A stretch of 64,000 bases of DNA from Parvularcula sp039822105 (GTDB lineage: Bacteria > Pseudomonadota > Alphaproteobacteria > Caulobacterales > Parvularculaceae): contig JBCBMW010000003.1 of NCBI GenBank assembly GCA_039822105.1, positions 201,448-265,447 of the forward strand, written 5' to 3'. Both the position numbers and the translations under genes were made by a program. This document shows positions 1-9,040 of this stretch, in pieces (position 1 is the stretch's first letter; the number at the start of each line of letters is the position of its first letter). The notes under the pieces are model-generated. The model saw only the letters and a program-made list of their open reading frames with translations, did not search any database and had not been told where the DNA came from.

Positions 1-11
1 GCATGCAAAAA

Positions 12-34
12 GGGCGACGTCCAAGACGCCGCCC
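12..34. terminator. Bidirectional intrinsic terminator after the symporter gene
   Basis: A hairpin GGGCG-A-CGTC / CAA loop / GACG-C-CGCCC has nine base pairs on each side of a single A/C mismatch. It is preceded by a run of A and followed by a pyrimidine and T-rich run, so either strand gives a stem followed by U. It lies 27 bases past the stop codon of the minus-strand symporter gene, which it most likely ends. Confidence 0.8.
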
Positions 35-61
35 TCTTCTTTTTGCCGCTCGTTTGGCCGT

Positions 62-1840
62 TTAGTGGGCGTGGGCTTCACCAGCACCGTGAGGCACGCG
101 GATCCGCTCCACCATATCCCGAACGCTTTCCGGTGTTTTGGCGGTGAAGGCCATCACGGTGAACGCCACCGCGAAGTTGATCACCATACCGATGGTACCG
201 ATACCCTCAGGCGAGATGCCGAAGAGCCAGTTGTCAGCGGTGTTCGGAATGTCACCGAACCAACCGAACTTGAAGGCACCGATATAGGTCACCGTGAACA
301 GAAGGCCTGCTGCCATACCGGCAATCGCACCCTCTTTGTTCATCTGCTTGGTAAAGATCCCCATCATGATCGCTGGGAAGAGCGAGCATGCGGCGAGGCC
401 GAAGGCCAGCGCCACCACTTGGGCAACGAAGCCTGGAGGGTTGATGCCGAAGTAACCCGCCACCGTGATCGCCACCACAGCTGCACCGCGAGCGGCCCAG
501 AGCTCCTGCGCATCGGTGATGTCAGGCTTGATGGTTTTCTTCAGAAGGTCATGGCTGACCGCTGCCGAGATCACCAAGAGAAGGCCAGCTGCCGTGGACA
601 GTGCCGCAGCGATACCGCCTGCCGCCATGAGTGCAATGACCCATCCAGGAAGGTTCGCCATCTCTGGGTTCACCAGGACGAAGGTATCGCGGTCGACATA
701 GACCTCATTGGCCGTCTCCGGATTGCCATTCGAGGTCAGCCGGTGGCCGTCCGCTGCCCGCTCACCGGTGAAGACCGGCTTGCCGACAAAGGCAGCACCT
801 GCAGAGTACTGAATGACACCGTCGCCGTTCTTGTCATCCCAAGCGTAGAGGCCAATGTCCTCGTAGCTTTTGAAGTAGTCCGGCGTTTCCGTCGCGTAGG
901 CCGTATCATTGGTCGTCCCCAGGAAGTTGAGGCGAGCAAAGGCACCCACGGCAGGAGCTGTGGTGTAGAGCAAGGCGATGAAGACAAGCGCATAGCCTGC
1001 CGATTTCCGAGCGTCCGAGACCTTCGGCACGGTGAAGAAGCGGACAATCACGTGCGGCAGACCCGCAGTGCCGACCATCAGCGCCATGGTGATCGCGAAG
1101 ACGTCGATCGTCGACTTCGATCCGCCGGTATACGTCCCAAACCCGAGATCCACGAGGGCTGTATCGAGCCTTTGTAGAACTGTCTGGCCCGTATCACCGA
1201 TCTCAGCACCAAGACCAAGCTGCGGCACAGGGTTACCGGTCACCAGCATCGAGATGAAGATGGCCGGAACGAGGTAGGCGAAGATCAAGACGCAGTACTG
1301 AGCGACCTGGGTGTAGGTGATGCCCTTCATACCGCCAAGGACAGCATAGAAGAAGACGACAGCCATACCGATGACCACGCCGGTGTTGATGTCGACATCA
1401 AGGAAGCGCGAGAAAACGACCCCCACACCGCGCATCTGGCCAGCAACGTAGGTGAAGCTGATCACGATCAAACAGATCACGGCCACGACGCGTGCGGTTT
1501 TCGAATAGTACCGCTCACCGATGAAATCGGGGACCGTGAACTGTCCGAACTTCCGCAGGTAAGGCGCAAGCAACAGCGCAAGAAGCACATAGCCGCCGGT
1601 CCAACCCATCAGGTAGACCGAGCCATCATAGCCCGCAAAAGCGATGATCCCCGCCATCGAAATGAACGAGGCTGCCGACATCCAGTCGGCTGCGGTGGCC
1701 ATACCATTGGCAACCGGATGAACGCCGCCGCCAGCGACGTAGAACTCTTTGGTTGAACCAGCCCGGCTCCATACGGCGATGCCGATGTAAAGAGCAAAGC
1801 TCAGCCCAACGAAGATATAGGTGAGGAGTTGCGCACTCAT
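62..1840 (-). CDS. Sodium:solute symporter, large subunit (SSS family, acetate-symporter-like)
   Basis: This 592-residue inner-membrane protein belongs to the sodium/solute symporter family and probably imports a small carboxylate such as acetate with Na+. Many hydrophobic helices are visible from the N-terminus (LLTYIFVGLSFALYIGIAVW) onward, and the N-terminal half carries the family's glycine-rich helices with MATAADWMSAASF. An extramembrane insert of roughly 80 residues contains DDKNGDGVI, an EF-hand-like acidic loop. Members paired with a DUF4212 small subunit form the large-subunit (VC_2705-type) branch, and that partner lies directly upstream: its stop overlaps this ATG by four bases (ATGA), implying translational coupling. 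The exact substrate cannot be read from the sequence. Confidence 0.9.
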   Translation of the reverse strand: MSAQLLTYIFVGLSFALYIGIAVWSRAGSTKEFYVAGGGVHPVANGMATAADWMSAASFISMAGIIAFAGYDGSVYLMGWTGGYVLLALLLAPYLRKFGQFTVPDFIGERYYSKTARVVAVICLIVISFTYVAGQMRGVGVVFSRFLDVDINTGVVIGMAVVFFYAVLGGMKGITYTQVAQYCVLIFAYLVPAIFISMLVTGNPVPQLGLGAEIGDTGQTVLQRLDTALVDLGFGTYTGGSKSTIDVFAITMALMVGTAGLPHVIVRFFTVPKVSDARKSAGYALVFIALLYTTAPAVGAFARLNFLGTTNDTAYATETPDYFKSYEDIGLYAWDDKNGDGVIQYSAGAAFVGKPVFTGERAADGHRLTSNGNPETANEVYVDRDTFVLVNPEMANLPGWVIALMAAGGIAAALSTAAGLLLVISAAVSHDLLKKTIKPDITDAQELWAARGAAVVAITVAGYFGINPPGFVAQVVALAFGLAACSLFPAIMMGIFTKQMNKEGAIAGMAAGLLFTVTYIGAFKFGWFGDIPNTADNWLFGISPEGIGTIGMVINFAVAFTVMAFTAKTPESVRDMVERIRVPHGAGEAHAH

Positions 1841-2157
1841 GACGTCACCTCACTGTCATCGTCGTCATCAACGTCATGGGCTTGTTCGATCTTATGGATC
1901 GCCCGGGCGTAGTAGAAGATCAGTCCAATGAAGACATAGATCGCGCCCTGCTGGGCAAACCAAAAGCCCGCCGGCACCCCGAAGATCGAGACCTGGTCAA
2001 GCGTGTCGCGGAGGAGAATGCCGAAGCCAAAGCTGACCACGAACCATATCGTCAGTAGGCCTGCGAGAAGCCGGATGTTCTCCCCCCAATAGGTCCTCTT
2101 CGGAGGATCTGCGGCAGTCTCATCTGCCTTTGGTGGTGTTGTCATGGTTATGCTCAT
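1837..2157 (-). CDS. DUF4212 small subunit of the sodium/solute symporter
   Basis: The 106-residue protein has a short polar N-terminus with YWGENIRLL, then two transmembrane helices (around LLAGLLTIWFVVSFGFGIL and the segment with FWFAQQGAIYVFIGLIFYY) and a very acidic C-terminal tail (DDDDDSE). This is the build of DUF4212 proteins, known as small partners of SSS-type symporters. I chose the ATG at 2157 because GGGAGGA sits six bases upstream; the longer open frame to 2388 runs into the neighbouring promoter. It overlaps the large subunit by four bases and is first in the operon. Confidence 0.88.
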   Translation of the reverse strand: MSITMTTPPKADETAADPPKRTYWGENIRLLAGLLTIWFVVSFGFGILLRDTLDQVSIFGVPAGFWFAQQGAIYVFIGLIFYYARAIHKIEQAHDVDDDDDSEVTS

Positions 2158-2356
2158 GGTTGTTCCTCCCGAGTGGCAAAGGACGGATGGGTCCACTACC
2201 GAACGTAAAGGAGGGGCGGTTCTGCAGGTAGAAGACCTTAGTCGAAGGCCGCGGCGCGCCGTCAAGAGCGCTGCTGCAGACGAGAAAGTCGGCGCTCTCT
2301 GCGCTTTTGCGCCACCGCCTCCTTTCCATGCCGCGCAACCCGGCCTACCAGTGCTG

Positions 2357-2956
2357 ATGTCTGAACTTCCCGGTACGCGCCCGCCCAAGGGCCCACTTTA
2401 TGAGGCGCGTCGCGCAATCGCGCTCTGGTTGTTCGGACTGACCGGTTGGAAGGTCGAGGGTGCCGCGCCGCCCGAGGACAAGTTCGTCGTCATTGCTGCT
2501 CCGCACACTTCCAACTGGGACCTCCCCTTCATGCTCGGGGTGGCCTACAAATTCCGGGTGCGCCTTCACTGGATGGGCAAGGACACACTGTTCAAACCGC
2601 CCTTTGGTTGGCTGATGAAAGCACTTGGCGGGATCCCTGTTGACCGTTCGAAGAACAACAACGTCGTCACCCAGATGGTCGATATCTACAGCGCTGCCGA
2701 TGATCTCGTGGTCGCAATCCCGCCTGAGGGAACGCGGGCAAAGGTCCGGATATGGAAGACAGGGTTTTACAACATCGCCCACGGCGCGGGTGTACCGATT
2801 GCTTTTGGTTTTCTCGACTACAAAAGGAAAGTCGGCGGTATCGGCGGCATCTTTCGGACGACGGGTGACTACGACCAGGACCTTGAAGAGATCAAATCGT
2901 TCTACGCCCCGATCATCGCGAAACATGAAGAGCGGTACAAAGGCGAAAAGGACTAA
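2357..2956 (+). CDS. PlsC-type 1-acylglycerol-3-phosphate acyltransferase family protein
   Basis: This 199-residue protein has the glycerolipid acyltransferase motifs in order: HTSNWD (the H-x4-D catalytic motif, near residue 51), GGIPVDRS, and PPEGTR (acceptor-binding motif). The family moves an acyl chain from acyl-CoA or acyl-ACP to lysophosphatidic acid or a similar acceptor at the inner membrane. It is shorter than housekeeping PlsC (about 240 residues) and lacks a clear N-terminal membrane helix, so another acceptor is possible. The start at 2357 is the first ATG before conserved sequence; a GTG two codons earlier is the alternative. Its stop overlaps the convergent methyltransferase stop by a few bases. 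Confidence 0.85.
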   Translation: MSELPGTRPPKGPLYEARRAIALWLFGLTGWKVEGAAPPEDKFVVIAAPHTSNWDLPFMLGVAYKFRVRLHWMGKDTLFKPPFGWLMKALGGIPVDRSKNNNVVTQMVDIYSAADDLVVAIPPEGTRAKVRIWKTGFYNIAHGAGVPIAFGFLDYKRKVGGIGGIFRTTGDYDQDLEEIKSFYAPIIAKHEERYKGEKD

Positions 2957-3786
2957 GTCGTGCGCCCTATCCCTTTGAGAAGATTAAGGCTTGGCGACAT
3001 CCTCGCCCTGGTGTTGGGCAGTCTCGAAATCGATGAAGAAATCGGCGTACGGATCGGAAACGCTTCACCATAGGTCCGCGACAGTGCCAGCCGCCAGCCA
3101 GGAATAGACCTCACAAAGCGCGGCATGTCACGAATGGAAACGCCCCACGGCATACGCGGCGCGCGATAGTTGCGCGTGACATAGACGCCGTTCCGAGAAA
3201 ACCGCGAGAACGTGCTGGGGATCGCATCAAAGAACAGCTCCGCCTGCGGAAACCTTTTGACAATCATCGCAAGAAGGTCCCGCACCTGCTTCTCTTGCAG
3301 ATACATGAGAAGCCCCGCGGCACTGATGAATGGCGTGGCATCCGCCGGCACGGCGTCGAGCCAGGCCTCATCAAGTGCCGAGCAGGACACAAGCGTTTGT
3401 CTCTCGCTCTCGGGAAGGAGCTTCTCCCTGACAGCGATCGCCTCGGGTAAGTCCACGCTGATCCAGCGCACACGGTCATCGCTGATCCGCCAGAACTGAG
3501 TCTCAAGCCCCTCACCCAGCGCCACAACCACAGGATTGCTGGGATGCTCAGCGACATAGTCCTTGATGAGCTCATCGGAGAACCGGGCGCGGATCGCGAG
3601 AAACGGCGTGGGCACACCGAACTTCGAGAAAAACGGATAATTGATGCGCCGCACAAGATCCGCTGAGAGGGGGTCGTCCAGGATGCCGTCGAGCCGACGT
3701 GTCTCGGCCGCGCGATTCCACAACGGCCAAAGCATGGTCTCCGGCACGCCCGTCAAGCCGGGGCGCATGCGTTCCGTCTTTGCCAA
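2953..3786 (-). CDS. Class I SAM-dependent methyltransferase (LCM/TcmP-like)
   Basis: This 277-residue protein matches the leucine carboxyl methyltransferase / polyketide O-methyltransferase superfamily. The SAM-binding glycine loop appears as ALGEGLETQ, followed by an acidic residue at the end of strand 2 (WISVDLPEA), and SAAGLLMYLQEKQV corresponds to the usual GvlmYL segment. The N-terminal DPLSADLVRRI is also typical. Family members methylate carboxyl or hydroxyl groups on proteins or small molecules; the substrate here is unknown. The gene is convergent with the acyltransferase and divergent from the epoxide-hydrolase gene, so it is probably monocistronic. Confidence 0.8.
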   Translation of the reverse strand: MAKTERMRPGLTGVPETMLWPLWNRAAETRRLDGILDDPLSADLVRRINYPFFSKFGVPTPFLAIRARFSDELIKDYVAEHPSNPVVVALGEGLETQFWRISDDRVRWISVDLPEAIAVREKLLPESERQTLVSCSALDEAWLDAVPADATPFISAAGLLMYLQEKQVRDLLAMIVKRFPQAELFFDAIPSTFSRFSRNGVYVTRNYRAPRMPWGVSIRDMPRFVRSIPGWRLALSRTYGEAFPIRTPISSSISRLPNTRARMSPSLNLLKGIGRTT

Positions 3787-3933
3787 TGCCCTGCTCCGTT
3801 ATACCACTTCGAAGGCCTAACTTGGTTCGTTTTGCGGTTCTTGGCCACTGACCCCGATCAGGAAACACAGTGCTGAGACTTTCTCTCCCCCGCTACTCCG
3901 CACTACACCATGGAGAACTAGGAGGAGACGTTG

Positions 3934-4962
3934 ATGACAGCCGAGATTTCCGAGCACGTTCTCACAACGGACAGGCACGAGACGTTCTACCTCGCCTGCG
4001 GGCCCGAGGACGGGCCTTTGGTGATCTTCTGCCATGGCTGGCCCGAGCTTTCGATCACCTGGAGCAAGCAGCTTCAAGCATTGGGCGCGAGCGGAGTACG
4101 GGCGATCGCCCCCGATATGCGCGGCTATGGCCGATCGACAGTTCATCCCAACAAAGAAGACTACCGGATCGAAGAGATCGCTCGCGATATGATTGAGCTT
4201 CTCGACCATCTCGGTGCAGACAAAGCTGTTTGGGTCGGTCATGACCTCGGCGCGCCGGTGATGTGGTCGATCGCCCAGCACTTCCCTGAGCGATGTCACG
4301 GGATGGTTGGGGTCTGCGTCCCTTACCTGCCAGCGGGTCTGACGCTGGAGAACCTGGTGAGCACCGTCGATCGCGAGCTCTATCCCGAAGATCAATTCCC
4401 AAACGGCCAGTGGGACTACATCGCGTTCTATCAAAGCCATTTCAACGACGCGACCAAGGCGTTTGATGCCGACACACAAAGCACCGTACACGCGCTTTTC
4501 CGTGCTGGCGAAGCGCCCGTGATGACGATGCCGTCGTTCACCGCCTCGACCATGGCGCGGGGCGGATTGTTCGGACCCAATGGTGCCGGCGCTCCGCGCT
4601 TTCCGCTCGATACGCGCGTCCTGTCCGAAGAGGAAGCGCAAGCCTATGCCGATGCTCTCGGCCGGAACGGCTTCACCGCGCCAGACAGCTGGTACGTGAA
4701 CCTCGCGGCGAATGCGGCCTATGCCGAGCAAGCCAAGGCGTGGTGGATGTTGCAGATGCCCGTCTTGTTCGTGCACGCAACATATGATCCGATTTGCGCG
4801 ACAGCGAACCCGGCACTGGTCGCACCGATGCGCGAGCACTGTGCCGATCTCACCGAAGAAACGATTGAGGCGGGGCACTGGGTCGCCCAGGAGACACCTG
4901 ACGAACTTAACGCCGCTGTGATGACATGGCTCAAGGGCAAGCTGCCAGCCGTGTTCGGCTAG
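3934..4962 (+). CDS. Alpha/beta hydrolase, epoxide hydrolase-like
   Basis: This 342-residue alpha/beta hydrolase carries the epoxide-hydrolase signatures: oxyanion-hole HGWPE near the N-terminus, DMRGYGRS, and the nucleophile elbow VGHDLGAPV with Asp as nucleophile in place of the Ser of esterases. An acidic residue in HATYDPIC and a late histidine in EAGHWV complete the expected Asp-His-Asp set. Such enzymes open epoxides to diols through an aspartyl ester. I chose the ATG at 3934 because GGAGGAG lies eight bases upstream; TTG at 3931 is the alternative. The gene converges on the P450 gene, whose family can make epoxides from unsaturated fatty acids, so a linked role is plausible but inferred. 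Confidence 0.87.
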   Translation: MTAEISEHVLTTDRHETFYLACGPEDGPLVIFCHGWPELSITWSKQLQALGASGVRAIAPDMRGYGRSTVHPNKEDYRIEEIARDMIELLDHLGADKAVWVGHDLGAPVMWSIAQHFPERCHGMVGVCVPYLPAGLTLENLVSTVDRELYPEDQFPNGQWDYIAFYQSHFNDATKAFDADTQSTVHALFRAGEAPVMTMPSFTASTMARGGLFGPNGAGAPRFPLDTRVLSEEEAQAYADALGRNGFTAPDSWYVNLAANAAYAEQAKAWWMLQMPVLFVHATYDPICATANPALVAPMREHCADLTEETIEAGHWVAQETPDELNAAVMTWLKGKLPAVFG

Positions 4963-4982
4963 CGCTCGCTTTCGTTTCGGGC

Positions 4983-7900
4983 CTAGTTGCCCGCCCAGAC
5001 GTCGAGGACGTAACGGCCCTCTTTGGTCATCGTCTCCATCCATTCGCTGGCGACCTCGAACTCAACGTCCTTGTTCTGCGCGTAGATGAGCGCCAGGGCG
5101 CGCTTCACCTCTGGCTCCATCGCCGCGCCGTCGCCGCAGACATAGATGTTGGCGCCCGCTTCGATCAGCTTCCAGACGGCATCGCCTTGGCGGCGGATCA
5201 CGTCCTGCACATAGATCCGCTCCGAACCCTCGCGAGAGAAAGCGGTGTGCAGATCGATCAGGCCGCTGTCATGGGCGGCCTTGAGCTCATCACCATAGAT
5301 GAAGTCTTCATCCGACCGGCGGCACCCGAAAAAGAGCATCGCATCGCCCAACGTCGCGCCCCTCTCCTTCAGCGCTTGACGCTCCTGGATAAAGCCGCGG
5401 AATGGCGCAAGACCGGTCCCTGGACCCACCATGATGATTGGCTTTGCGGAGTCCTCGGGCATGCGGAACTTGGCAGCTGGTTGCTTGACCACGGCCTGGA
5501 TGACATCGCCTGGTCGTGCATTGGCAAGATAGTTCGAACACACACCATGATATGTTCCGTTACCGGAGCGCGCTGGTCCCTCGACAACACCCACGGTGAT
5601 CGAGCAGACCCGTGAATTCGCACTCGGCGACGACGAAATCGAGTAATAGCGCGGAGACATCCATTGGGTGATCTCTAAGAACACCGCAAACGGAAGTTCA
5701 CAGGCCGGGAACTCCTTCAGCAAGTCAGCGATGGACTTACGCTTGAGGAAAACCTCTGCGCGGTAGAGATCGGTGTCGCCACTTGCAGGGGCGGCCAAGG
5801 CCCCAAGCTTTCGTTTGGAGTCCGGACAACGGGTATGCGCAGCCAGCACGCTCACATCCTTGCGGCTCGCCACGGCTTGGAATTCGCCATAGAGATCAGC
5901 AAGCCTCTTCACACTGAACGTGCTGTCGTTCGGGAACGGGCTACGCCGCCCTCCCGTGACATGGACACGGATGTAGGAGTTCTCGTCGAAGCCGAAGCGT
6001 TCGAGCATCCAGTTCACGGACTCCGCTGGGTTCACCGGCACGACGCAGAGGTGATCACCGGGTTCGTAGCTCACGCCCTCTGGCAGCTCGATTTCGATAT
6101 GACGAGTCGACCGTACCTTGCCGTTGGCGCCGTCATGGTTCTGAAGCTCCCGATTGGCCAAGACTTTCATGGGCATAGCGCCGGCCTGATTGGCGATCGG
6201 GTTCACCGTCATGCTCTCGGCGATTTCGATCTCGTAGAGAGGTTGGGCCTGGATCTTCTCGTCGAAGTCGATGTCGAGATTGAGCGCCTTGCCGAGCGAC
6301 GACCAAAGCGGATCGAACCACTCATGGAACTGACCATCGAGGTCTTCACGGGCGTCGGCTTCTCCGCGCATCACCAGACGCTTCGCCCCCAACTCCTCCA
6401 TACGCTCGTCGATCAGTCGCGGCACGTCCTGATAGGTCGCTGCCCAGTCGCGGTTGCCGCAACCAAAGACTGTGTACTGAACGTTATCAAGATCACCAGG
6501 ATTGGCGTTCTCGAGCCACTCAACAAAACGAATGGCGTTGTCCGGCGGCGCGCCATTGTAAGAGGCGGTGGCGATGATCACCGTCCCGTCCGTGGGCAAC
6601 TTGCCAACATAGTCATCAAGCGGTGCAAGGACGGTATCAAACCCGTTGAGCTCGCCCGACTGCGAGATATCTCGTGCAAGCGCCTCAGTGGCCCCGAGAT
6701 TGGAGCCAAAAAGGATATAGAGCTTGGTGCCATGTTTCGCGCGCTGAGAGTTCTCAGGAACGTCTTTCGCCGTTTCCTGGGCCGCACCAACGGGCACGAG
6801 AGCGCTGCGCGTCAAGTCAGGGCGTGGGCGGACTTTCATCTTGAAGCCATCGGGCTTGATGGACATCGTCTCTTTGATCTTCAGCTCATAGTTGGTGTGA
6901 TCCACCAACTGGAACCGCTGCAAGATCATACCCATGACCAGGATCGCTTCTTGGATGGCGAACTGTCTGCCGATGCAGGCGCGTTGGCCGTTGCCAAAGG
7001 GCTTGTAGGCCCAGGCCGGACGCTCACGCTCGGCTTCTTTGCTGAAGTTGTCGGGGTCGAACATCTCTGCGTTCTCGCCCCACACGGATTTGTCCCGGTG
7101 CAGCATCAGCGTGAGCATCGTGACAAATTGCTTTTTCTTCAGCGGATACTTCCCGCCAATCACTTCATCCTCGTAAGGATAAAGACCAATTGCGGGGGCA
7201 GTCGGCCAGAGACGCAGCGACTCAAAAAGGATTTGGCGGATGTATTCGAGCTTGTTGACCTGCTGGATCGTGGGCGCCACCGCCACGTCCCTGCCCAGCA
7301 CCCGGTCCACCTCCTCATAGGCTTTCTCGAGCACCTCGGGGTGGTTCATAAGAAAGTAGAGGGTGAAGGCCATAAGGCCCGATGTCGTTTCGTGTCCCGC
7401 GATCAAGAACGTGTTGATCTGATAGCGGATATTCTCATCAGAGAGGCTCTCGCCGGTCGCTTTGTCCACGCCGGCGAGCATGTAGTTGAGGAGGTCCTTC
7501 TGGGACTGGTTCCCCCCGCCGCGACGCCGTTCACTGATGATGTTATCGACGAGAGCGTTCATGTAGTCAGCGTCAGACGCCAACTGCTCAAGCCGTTTGC
7601 GGAGCATCACATGCTCAAAAGGCAAGCCGCGCTGCACCATGCAGGTCTCAAGCGTCCGGCCCAGCGCATCAATATACGGGTGGAAATCTTGCCGGTAGAA
7701 CGAGTTAAAGCGATAGTCGAAGCCGCAGATCCCCACAGTGTCGAGCGCCACGGCGGTCATGTCATGGACGACATCGATCTCATCGTCCGCGTTCAGCCGC
7801 TCCCACTTCTTCACCAGCTGATCGGCGACATCGACCATCATCGGCAGGTAGTTGACCATGGCCTGCTGGCCGAAAGTCGGCAGAAGAATGTTGTGCGCCT

Positions 7901-8207
7901 TCGACCAGTTCGGCTCCTGGGTGTATCCGGTGAAGAGCGCATCGCCGCCGATCACGCGGACTTTCCGCAGCGCACCGCGTACAGCTTTATCAAAGCGTTT
8001 CTCGTCAAACAGCTCGCGCGCCAGATCAGCTCCCGACACCACGATCAGCGGCTTTCCCAAGATATCGAGCTGGAAAATGGGGCCATGCTGACGAGTGAGC
8101 GCCATCATACTCTGCAGCGGCGCGTCCGTATCGAGGGTGAACGCATTGCCAACCACGGGCTTGCCGGTTGGCTGCGGGATGGGATGGTCAAGTGTTTTGG
8201 TCGCCAT
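4983..8207 (-). CDS. Self-sufficient cytochrome P450/NADPH-P450 reductase (CYP102 type)
   Basis: This 1074-residue fusion has the P450BM3 architecture. The N-terminal P450 domain (about 1-470) shows the oxygen-activation helix AGHETTS, ESLRLWP (ExxR) and the haem loop FGNGQRACIGR with the ligand near Cys411. An FMN flavodoxin domain follows (ILFGSNLGATE onward, about 490-630), then the FAD/NADPH reductase with RYYSISSSP and GPGTGLAPFRGF, ending in VWAGN. CYP102 enzymes are soluble NADPH-dependent fatty-acid hydroxylases or epoxidases. The length agrees with the family (about 1050). GGGGAG precedes the ATG. It sits between an epoxide-hydrolase-like gene and the storage-lipid genes, consistent with fatty-acid metabolism. 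Confidence 0.96.
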   Translation of the reverse strand: MATKTLDHPIPQPTGKPVVGNAFTLDTDAPLQSMMALTRQHGPIFQLDILGKPLIVVSGADLARELFDEKRFDKAVRGALRKVRVIGGDALFTGYTQEPNWSKAHNILLPTFGQQAMVNYLPMMVDVADQLVKKWERLNADDEIDVVHDMTAVALDTVGICGFDYRFNSFYRQDFHPYIDALGRTLETCMVQRGLPFEHVMLRKRLEQLASDADYMNALVDNIISERRRGGGNQSQKDLLNYMLAGVDKATGESLSDENIRYQINTFLIAGHETTSGLMAFTLYFLMNHPEVLEKAYEEVDRVLGRDVAVAPTIQQVNKLEYIRQILFESLRLWPTAPAIGLYPYEDEVIGGKYPLKKKQFVTMLTLMLHRDKSVWGENAEMFDPDNFSKEAERERPAWAYKPFGNGQRACIGRQFAIQEAILVMGMILQRFQLVDHTNYELKIKETMSIKPDGFKMKVRPRPDLTRSALVPVGAAQETAKDVPENSQRAKHGTKLYILFGSNLGATEALARDISQSGELNGFDTVLAPLDDYVGKLPTDGTVIIATASYNGAPPDNAIRFVEWLENANPGDLDNVQYTVFGCGNRDWAATYQDVPRLIDERMEELGAKRLVMRGEADAREDLDGQFHEWFDPLWSSLGKALNLDIDFDEKIQAQPLYEIEIAESMTVNPIANQAGAMPMKVLANRELQNHDGANGKVRSTRHIEIELPEGVSYEPGDHLCVVPVNPAESVNWMLERFGFDENSYIRVHVTGGRRSPFPNDSTFSVKRLADLYGEFQAVASRKDVSVLAAHTRCPDSKRKLGALAAPASGDTDLYRAEVFLKRKSIADLLKEFPACELPFAVFLEITQWMSPRYYSISSSPSANSRVCSITVGVVEGPARSGNGTYHGVCSNYLANARPGDVIQAVVKQPAAKFRMPEDSAKPIIMVGPGTGLAPFRGFIQERQALKERGATLGDAMLFFGCRRSDEDFIYGDELKAAHDSGLIDLHTAFSREGSERIYVQDVIRRQGDAVWKLIEAGANIYVCGDGAAMEPEVKRALALIYAQNKDVEFEVASEWMETMTKEGRYVLDVWAGN

Positions 8208-8640
8208 GTTGATCTCCCCAGTGTCGTTTAGGCCACAAGCCCAAATTCTTTTGTTGTGTTCTTTTGTGTCAGACGGTCAGCGCAGCGGTATCGATTGGAA
8301 CAGCGAAGACGAGCGGGTTCGCAGCCACAATCACCATGCTCTGGATTATGGCGAACACCACCATGAAACTTGATGTCGCATGGCTCTGCTCTCTTCACGG
8401 CGGCGATGGCTTTGCCGTTATGATCGGACAATGATCTGCCTTCGCCTCCAACACCGCCAGCACACGAATCCAGTGCTGTGGCCATAGAACGCCTCCCCAA
8501 CGTCGTTTTTGCAAGGACTCTACACAGCGAAGAGCCGAAATGGGAAGCGTGAACCAATAATATGCAATCTCTTGCCAAGCTTGGTTTGCGCGAAGAGAAT
8601 GCATCAACACAAAAATTGGGAGGCTGACCATCACCGGTCG
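8208..8640. other. Intergenic region between divergent P450 and PHA genes
   Basis: I see no convincing coding sequence here; the open frames on both strands lack ribosome binding sites and family features. The stretch must hold the promoters of the P450 gene (left) and of the phaE-like/phaC genes (right). I could not pick a clear -35/-10 pair, nor a copy of the TGTTGCRSTGCA word found upstream of other storage genes. Confidence 0.5.
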
Positions 8641-8722
8641 AGGAGGAGACGAAACGGGCAACGGTATTCGCGATGCGATCGCCAAGCTCGAAGCTAGAGT
8701 TGAGTCTATTAGCACGGCGCTG

Positions 8723-8995
8723 ATGGAGACGGAGGAGTTCTCCAAGACGGCGAATGCTGCGTCATCGGTCCAGATGCGCATGCGCAAAGGCATGAACACG
8801 CATATGGCGAGACAGCTGGCGCTGTTTAATATGCCGAGTAGAGAAGATATGACCGCGCTGGCTGAGCGGGTCATGACCATGGACGAACGGCTGGTGCGCA
8901 TCGAAGCTATGCTGCAGCGCATGGTACCAGATGCTGCGGCGCCGCGCTCCGGCCAACCGCCTCGGACCAAAAAGCCCCCGGCCGATAGAGGCTAG
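8723..8995 (+). CDS. Short PhaE/phasin-like PHA synthase accessory subunit (start uncertain)
   Basis: From the first canonical start (ATG 8723) the product is 90 residues, but the frame is open and coding-like upstream to a stop at 8558-8560, with helix-forming sequence (AIAKLEARVES) between about 8675 and 8723. A strong GGAGGAG at 8642-8648 has no in-frame ATG, GTG or TTG behind it, so a rare start or a sequence error is possible. The region LFNMPSREDMTALAERV followed by a heptad-like helix resembles the C-terminal module of class III PhaE and of phasins, which bind the synthase. It lies 45 bases before phaC. A short PhaE-like partner is therefore the best reading; residues after 75 are proline and lysine rich. 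Confidence 0.6.
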   Translation: METEEFSKTANAASSVQMRMRKGMNTHMARQLALFNMPSREDMTALAERVMTMDERLVRIEAMLQRMVPDAAAPRSGQPPRTKKPPADRG

Positions 8996-9040
8996 GACCA
9001 ATGACGACATCATCACCATCCCAACGGAACGGCGGGGGCC

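Noticed and set aside
65..1177. A 370-codon plus-strand frame over the symporter gene
   Set aside because: It lies opposite a well-supported membrane protein gene and has no ribosome binding site or recognisable protein features.
3817..5043. A 408-codon minus-strand frame over the epoxide-hydrolase-like gene
   Set aside because: The plus-strand gene has a full catalytic motif set and a strong Shine-Dalgarno; the opposite frame is R/H-rich shadow sequence.
5835..8231. A 798-codon open frame antisense to the P450-reductase gene
   Set aside because: It is a shadow frame produced by high-GC codon use of the CYP102 gene, whose motifs are complete; the antisense product has low-complexity H/R/V-rich composition and no domain.
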